Positions 60,330 to 64,000 of a stretch of 64,000 bases of DNA are shown here, one piece after another. A program made the translations under genes and the position numbers. Below the pieces are notes generated by a model. It had not been told where the DNA came from. It did not search any database and worked only from the letters and a program-made list of their open reading frames with translations. The stretch is taken from contig CAMVDV010000013.1 in NCBI GenBank assembly GCA_947166305.1, positions 1-64,000 of the forward strand. The letters are read 5' to 3'. Origin of the DNA: an uncultured Prevotellaceae bacterium (GTDB lineage Bacteria; Bacteroidota; Bacteroidia; Bacteroidales; Bacteroidaceae). The first letter of the stretch is position 1. Every line of letters starts with the position of its first letter.

Positions 60330-61975
60330 TCGTCTTCGATGAGGTTGAGCATCTTGATGGTGCTCTTGATGGCAGCTTCTGTCTGGTCGGCATCGAGGCC
60401 GCGCGTGCGGAGCGTGCGTCCGTTCCAGTTCCATGTGATGACCGTCTGCACCAAGGCATCGGTGCGTCCGCCTGGCGGGATGCTCACCGTGTAGTTCGTC
60501 AGCCACGGGAAGCTGCGTCCCAGACGGTCTTTGTAAATATGGCGGATGGCGCGTACAAAGGCGTCGAACTGTCCGTCGCCCTTAGCGCTCTCCTCGTAGG
60601 TCTCGCCGTGCACTTCGAGCCGAACGCTCGCAAGCGGTTTGAGCCCGTAGGCCGTGGTCACGACGTAGGAGAGCAACTTGATGTGCTCTTCGGGCGCGCC
60701 GTGTTTCAGCACGTCGCTCACGATGAAGGGGAGGTCTTCCTGCGTGACTAGCTCTTTCTTGTCGCCCAGCTCAATGATGCGCTCCGTGACGCGCCGTGTC
60801 TGTTCGGGCGAAAGCTCAAGACCGAGCTCTTCGAGATTGCGGAGGATATTGGCTTTGCCCGAGTTCTTGCCGAGCGCATACTCGCGTTTGCGTCCGAAAC
60901 GTTCGGGCAGAAGCGCGTTCTGATAAAGCCCGGCTTTGTTGTCGCCGTCGGCATGTACGCCTGCCACTTGCGTGAAGACGCTCTCGCCCGTAATGGGTTT
61001 GTTGGGTGGGATGGCAATGCCGCTGTAACTCTCCACGAGCCTTGACACTTCGCCCAGTCGGCTCTCGTCGATGTGGGTGAGCGCATGGAGATGGTCCTTC
61101 AAGACGGCCTGCACGCTGGCAAGCGGTGCATTGCCCGCTCTCTCGCCAAGTCCGTTGACACTCGTGTGTATGCCCATGCAGCCGGCACTCACTGCTGCAT
61201 GCACGTTGCTCACTGCCAAGTCGTAGTCGTTGTGGGCATGGAAGTCAAAACATTTGCCATTTGACGATTTACTATTTACCATTTGATGGATGTACTGACT
61301 GACCTCCATCGGGTTGAGGATGCCGAGCGTGTCGGGAAGCATGAAGCGTCGGATGGGCAGGTCGGCAAGGCCTTCCATCAACGCAAAAACATAATCGGGG
61401 CTTTCCTTCATGCCACCCGACCAGTCCTCGAGATAGACATTGACGCTGACGCCTTTTGTTTGCGCATAGTCGATGGTGCGACGTATGTCTGCGATGTGCT
61501 GCTCGAGCGTCTTGTGGAGCTGGCCTTCAAGGTGCTTGCGGCTTCCCTTGCAGAGCAAGTTCATGCATTGCAGTCCGCTCTGGACAATCCAGTCGACGCT
61601 CTTTGTCTCATCGACAAAGCCAAGCACTTCCACCCTGTCGAGCTTGCCGTTCTGCCGTGCCCAGCGTGCAATGTTCTTGGCAGCCTCCATCTCTCCTTCC
61701 GACACACGGGCACTTGCCACCTCAATGCGGTCCACGCCCACATCTTGCAGCAAGGCGCGCGCTATCATGAGCTTCTCATGAGGCATGAAGCTGACGCCGC
61801 TGGTCTGCTCGCCGTCGCGCAGCGTCGTGTCCATTATCTCAATGGAACAGACCCTCTTCCCAAACCCTTCCCCCTCTATGGGGAAGGAGTTTTCTTTTTG
61901 TTCTCCCCCCATAGTGGTAGTGAGAGAGGGTATTCTCCCCCTAGAGGGGGAGTTAGAGGGGGTCTCCTTTTTCAT
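60323..61975 (-). CDS. Isopropylmalate/citramalate synthase-like enzyme (LeuA/CimA family)
   Basis: A 550-residue acyl-transferring aldolase. The TIM barrel has IEIMDTTLRDGEQTSGVSF, FDFHAHNDYDLAVSNV and HTSVNGLGERAGNAPLA. A C-terminal LeuA-type regulatory domain (GDGQFDAFVRAIRHIYK, SIPPGGRTDALVQT) follows. Its place after leuC-leuD fits a second, citramalate-synthase-like leuA paralogue of Bacteroidales; plain LeuA cannot be excluded. Residues 1-42 (KETPSNSPSRGRIPS...FPIEGEGFGK) are translated R3 repeats, and a heptamer tract (61251-61285) encodes VNSKSSNGK in a loop before the HAHND motif. It starts 23 nt inside leuD. Confidence 0.88.
   Translation of the reverse strand: MKKETPSNSPSRGRIPSLTTTMGGEQKENSFPIEGEGFGKRVCSIEIMDTTLRDGEQTSGVSFMPHEKLMIARALLQDVGVDRIEVASARVSEGEMEAAKNIARWARQNGKLDRVEVLGFVDETKSVDWIVQSGLQCMNLLCKGSRKHLEGQLHKTLEQHIADIRRTIDYAQTKGVSVNVYLEDWSGGMKESPDYVFALMEGLADLPIRRFMLPDTLGILNPMEVSQYIHQMVNSKSSNGKCFDFHAHNDYDLAVSNVHAAVSAGCMGIHTSVNGLGERAGNAPLASVQAVLKDHLHALTHIDESRLGEVSRLVESYSGIAIPPNKPITGESVFTQVAGVHADGDNKAGLYQNALLPERFGRKREYALGKNSGKANILRNLEELGLELSPEQTRRVTERIIELGDKKELVTQEDLPFIVSDVLKHGAPEEHIKLLSYVVTTAYGLKPLASVRLEVHGETYEESAKGDGQFDAFVRAIRHIYKDRLGRSFPWLTNYTVSIPPGGRTDALVQTVITWNWNGRTLRTRGLDADQTEAAIKSTIKMLNLIEDED
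61251..61285. repeat. CATTTGC/CTATTTA heptamers inside the leuA-like gene
   Basis: Units CATTTGC, CATTTGA, CGATTTA, CTATTTA, CCATTTG. They are read in frame just before the catalytic HAHND segment. Confidence 0.7.
61850..61967. repeat. R3 palindromic cluster over the leuD / leuA-like junction
   Basis: Three C/G-rich palindromic blocks: CCTTCCCCCTCTATGGGGAAGG (split CCTTCCCC, CTCTA, TGGGGAAGG), a degenerate middle block (CTCTC), and CTCCCCCTAGAGGGGGAG with TTAGAGGGGGTCT. They encode the N-terminus of the synthase and, in another frame, the last residues of LeuD (YEKGDPL). Confidence 0.85.
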
Positions 61976-62576
61976 ACGCTTCTATTTTGTCTGTGTTTGA
62001 AAGGAGGAAGTCGATGTCGTCGTAGGCATTCATCAAGCAGTATTTCTTGTAGCTGTTGATGGGAAACTGCTCGCTGCGACCAGTCGTGAGGTTGGTGACG
62101 GTTTGGTTCGGCACGTCCACTTTCACCTCAGCCTTCGGGTTCTTCTTCACGGTATCGAAGAGTTCTTGCTGAAACTCGCGGCTCACGACCACGGGAAGCA
62201 CGAAGCAGTTCAACAGGTTGTTGCGATGAATGTCGGCAAAGCTGCTGCTGATGACCACTCTTGCGCCATAACCTGCTATTGCCCAAGCTGCATGTTCACG
62301 GCTTGAACCCGAGCCCCAGTTCTGTCCGCCGACGATGATTTCGTGTACTCCTTTCCTTGGCGCTTCGCTATATTCGGGTTGGTTCATCACGAAGTCCTCT
62401 ACGGGTTTGCCCTCGGCGTCGTATCGAAGGTCGTGCATGAAGGCGTCGCCGAAGAACTTCGGGTCGCGCGTGGTGCTGGCAAGATAGCGTGCCGGAATGA
62501 TGAGGTCGGTGTTGCAATTGTCTATCTCAATGGGAAGACAAGTAGATTGTATGATGTCGAATTTCTGTTTTGCCAT
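61953..62576 (-). CDS. leuD: 3-isopropylmalate dehydratase small subunit
   Basis: A 207-residue swivelling domain of isopropylmalate isomerase. Visible are IIPARYLASTTRD, the substrate loop GGQNWGSGSSREHAAWAI and ISSSFADIHRNNLLNCFVLPV. It forms the enzyme with LeuC, whose stop is 5 nt upstream. The last ~4 residues (GDPL) come from an R3 repeat, and the stop overlaps the next gene. Confidence 0.95.
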   Translation of the reverse strand: MAKQKFDIIQSTCLPIEIDNCNTDLIIPARYLASTTRDPKFFGDAFMHDLRYDAEGKPVEDFVMNQPEYSEAPRKGVHEIIVGGQNWGSGSSREHAAWAIAGYGARVVISSSFADIHRNNLLNCFVLPVVVSREFQQELFDTVKKNPKAEVKVDVPNQTVTNLTTGRSEQFPINSYKKYCLMNAYDDIDFLLSNTDKIEAYEKGDPL

Positions 62577-62581
62577 AGTGC

Positions 62582-64000
62582 TTAAATCTTTACTTTCCTT
62601 GGGTCGGTGATTACTCCCGTGATGGCAGAAGCTGCCACGACAAGCGGAGAGGCGAGAACAGTGCGTGCTCCGGGACCTTGGCGGCCGACGAAGTTGCGAT
62701 TGCTCGTAGAGATGGAAAGCTTGCCTGCAGGTACTTTATCGGGATTCATGGCGAGGCAACTGGAGCAACTGGGCAAGCGAAGCTCGAAGCCTGCTTCTTC
62801 CAGCACCTTGTCGATGCCTTCGTCGATGATTTGCTGACGAACCAACCAGCTTCCGGGCACAAGCCAAGCCACCACGTTCTCGGCTTTCTTTCGTCCTTTC
62901 ACTATAGAAGCAAAGGCCCGGAAGTCTTCGATGCGACCGTTCGTACAAGCGCCGAGGAAGCAATAGTCAACGGGCGTTCCTTCAAGCTTTTGCCCAGGCT
63001 TGAACTGCATATAGTCGAGCTGTGCAAGGAACTGAGCGCGGTCGGCTTCGGGAATGCTCTCGAGCGAAGGGATACATTCGTCGATGGCGATGCCTGCACC
63101 CGGGTTTGTGCCGTAAGTGATGCGCGGTTTGATGTCCTCGGCTCTGTAGGTCACTTCCTTGTCGAAAACAGCATCGTCGTCGCTCTTTAGCTTTCGCCAT
63201 TCCTCCACGGCCTTGTCCCAAGCCTCGCCTTTCGGTGCATATTCGCGTCCTTTAAGGTAAGCAAAGGTCGTTTCGTCGGGGGCGATGATGCCGGCACGAC
63301 TGCCCATCTCGATGGAAAGATTGGAGAGTGTGAGCCTTCCTTCCATCGACATCGAGCGAATGGTGCTGCCAGCATATTCCACCGCATAGCCCGTGGCGCC
63401 GCTTGTTGTCATTTGTGCCATGATGTAGAGGGCAACATCTTTGGCCGTCACGCCAGGCTGAAGTTGCCCTTCTATATTGATGCGCATGGTCTTAGGCTTC
63501 TGCTGAAGGATGCACTGGGAAGCAAGGACTTGTGCCACTTCGCTTGTGCCGATGCCCATCGCGATGGCTCCCACAGCTCCGTGGGTACTGGTGTGTGAGT
63601 CGCCGCAAACGATGGTCATGCCCGGAAGTGAGAGTGCTTTCTCGGGGCCGACCACATGGATGATGCCGTTGTCCTTCGTGCCCATGGCAAAATGTCGGAT
63701 GCCAAACTCCTTGCAGTTAGCGGCAAGTGTCTCCACCTGCTTGCGGCCGACGGGGTCGTCGATGCGCTGCTGCTGGTCGCTTGGCGTGTTGTGGTCGGGC
63801 ATGGCGACGATGTGGTCGGGGCGGAAAGCCTTGATGCCCTTGTCTCGAAGCGTGTCGAAAGCCTGCGGACTCGTCACCTCGTGGGCATAGAGGCGGTCGA
63901 TGTAGAGCTGTGTCGGCCCGTCGTCAACGTTCTGCACTACATGCTTATCCCATATTTTGTCGAATAAGGATGACCCCCTAACCCCCTTTAGGGGGAACCT
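62582..64000 (-). CDS. leuC: 3-isopropylmalate dehydratase large subunit (5' end beyond window)
   Basis: Aconitase-family [4Fe-4S] enzyme. Iron-sulphur cysteines are in [11 protein letters not shown] and [32 protein letters not shown] and [19 protein letters not shown] are also seen. The frame does not start at the GTG near 63937. It stays open to the window edge and includes the normal N-terminus [18 protein letters not shown]. Before that lie about 9 codons (RFPLKGVRG) encoded by an R3-type repeat (63971-64000). The true start is therefore to the right of the window, and the gene carries a repeat-coded N-terminal extension. Confidence 0.93.
   Translation of the reverse strand, partial: RFPLKGVRGSSLFDKIWDKHVVQNVDDGPTQLYIDRLYAHEVTSPQAFDTLRDKGIKAFRPDHIVAMPDHNTPSDQQQRIDDPVGRKQVETLAANCKEFGIRHFAMGTKDNGIIHVVGPEKALSLPGMTIVCGDSHTSTHGAVGAIAMGIGTSEVAQVLASQCILQQKPKTMRINIEGQLQPGVTAKDVALYIMAQMTTSGATGYAVEYAGSTIRSMSMEGRLTLSNLSIEMGSRAGIIAPDETTFAYLKGREYAPKGEAWDKAVEEWRKLKSDDDAVFDKEVTYRAEDIKPRITYGTNPGAGIAIDECIPSLESIPEADRAQFLAQLDYMQFKPGQKLEGTPVDYCFLGACTNGRIEDFRAFASIVKGRKKAENVVAWLVPGSWLVRQQIIDEGIDKVLEEAGFELRLPSCSSCLAMNPDKVPAGKLSISTSNRNFVGRQGPGARTVLASPLVVAASAITGVITDPRKVKI
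63971..64000. repeat. R3 element at the right edge, read as leuC N-terminus
   Basis: ACCCCCTAACCCCCTTTAGG followed by GGGAACCT. It is the same element as at 50211-50236 inside the EEP gene. It stays in frame with leuC. Confidence 0.75.

Overview
The window is a chromosomal segment of a member of the Bacteroidales, most likely Prevotellaceae-like. The evidence is: promoters of the TAnnTTTG type upstream of most operons; the murF-alr gene fusion; serine palmitoyltransferase; gldE; the nusB-yajC-ybbR-coaE-DUF5606 string; a DUF3276 protein; DUF5606; and secreted proteins ending in a short [FY]D-x-[SA]-G-R tail. Coding DNA is GC-rich and the gaps are AT-rich. The genus cannot be fixed from this sequence. 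I saw no tRNA, rRNA, CRISPR array, prophage or classical insertion sequence.

Layout. 87-4569 (-): tgt, an LptF/G permease, a DEAD-box helicase and an RluA-type pseudouridine synthase in one tight operon. 5321-7490 (+): two secreted proteins. 7603-10005: a lipid kinase divergent from serine palmitoyltransferase. 10301-13652 (-): murF-alr and a GSCFA protein. 13740-17120 (+): dxs and trkA. 17162-28716 (-): yccF, a DUF1349 lipoprotein, a HerA-like ATPase, a BASS transporter, a large GH76 enzyme, a zinc-ribbon membrane protein, a U32 peptidase and metA. 29141-34442 (+): gyrA and two TPR proteins. 34669-40346 (-): gldE, ssb, DUF5606, coaE, ybbR, yajC, nusB. 40475-49274 (+): DUF3276, hisH-hisA-hisF-hisIE, an FtsE-type ATPase, lysC, lysA, a glycosyltransferase and a DedA protein. 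49410-50411 (+): a secreted EEP phosphohydrolase. 50710-54757 (-): an AGE epimerase, a small DUF559 endonuclease and a kelch-SSS transporter fusion, divergent from a Tat-exported oxidoreductase. 56504-58576 (-): a BlaR1/MecI-type pair. 59218-60282 (+): a secreted FISUMP-like protein. 60323-64000 (-): leuC-leuD and a citramalate/isopropylmalate synthase-like gene, with leuC open at the right edge.

The unusual content is the repeats. (1) Ten gaps hold short tandem arrays whose unit is 22 bp. Most arrays have four units (88 bp), one has 4+4. Eight arrays share a core (TGCCAA then CGCGTGC about 10 bp on); others differ in sequence but keep the 22-bp period. (2) Many gaps hold degenerate heptamer tracts: TTTTCAC, ATTGACC, TTAACTC, AAATAGT, TAATCCC and similar. 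(3) A family of C/G-rich palindromic elements (core CTCCCCC-AAA-GGGGGAG and relatives) recurs. The heptamers and the C/G-rich elements also lie inside reading frames without breaking them: hisH, the U32 peptidase, blaR1, the EEP enzyme, the GH76 enzyme, and the ends of leuC, leuD, the leuA-like gene, coaE, the AGE epimerase and the SSS transporter. A DUF559 endonuclease gene is bracketed by two perfect 33-bp inverted copies of the palindromic element. I propose this as a small endonuclease-associated mobile element whose solo ends are scattered, in frame, through host genes.
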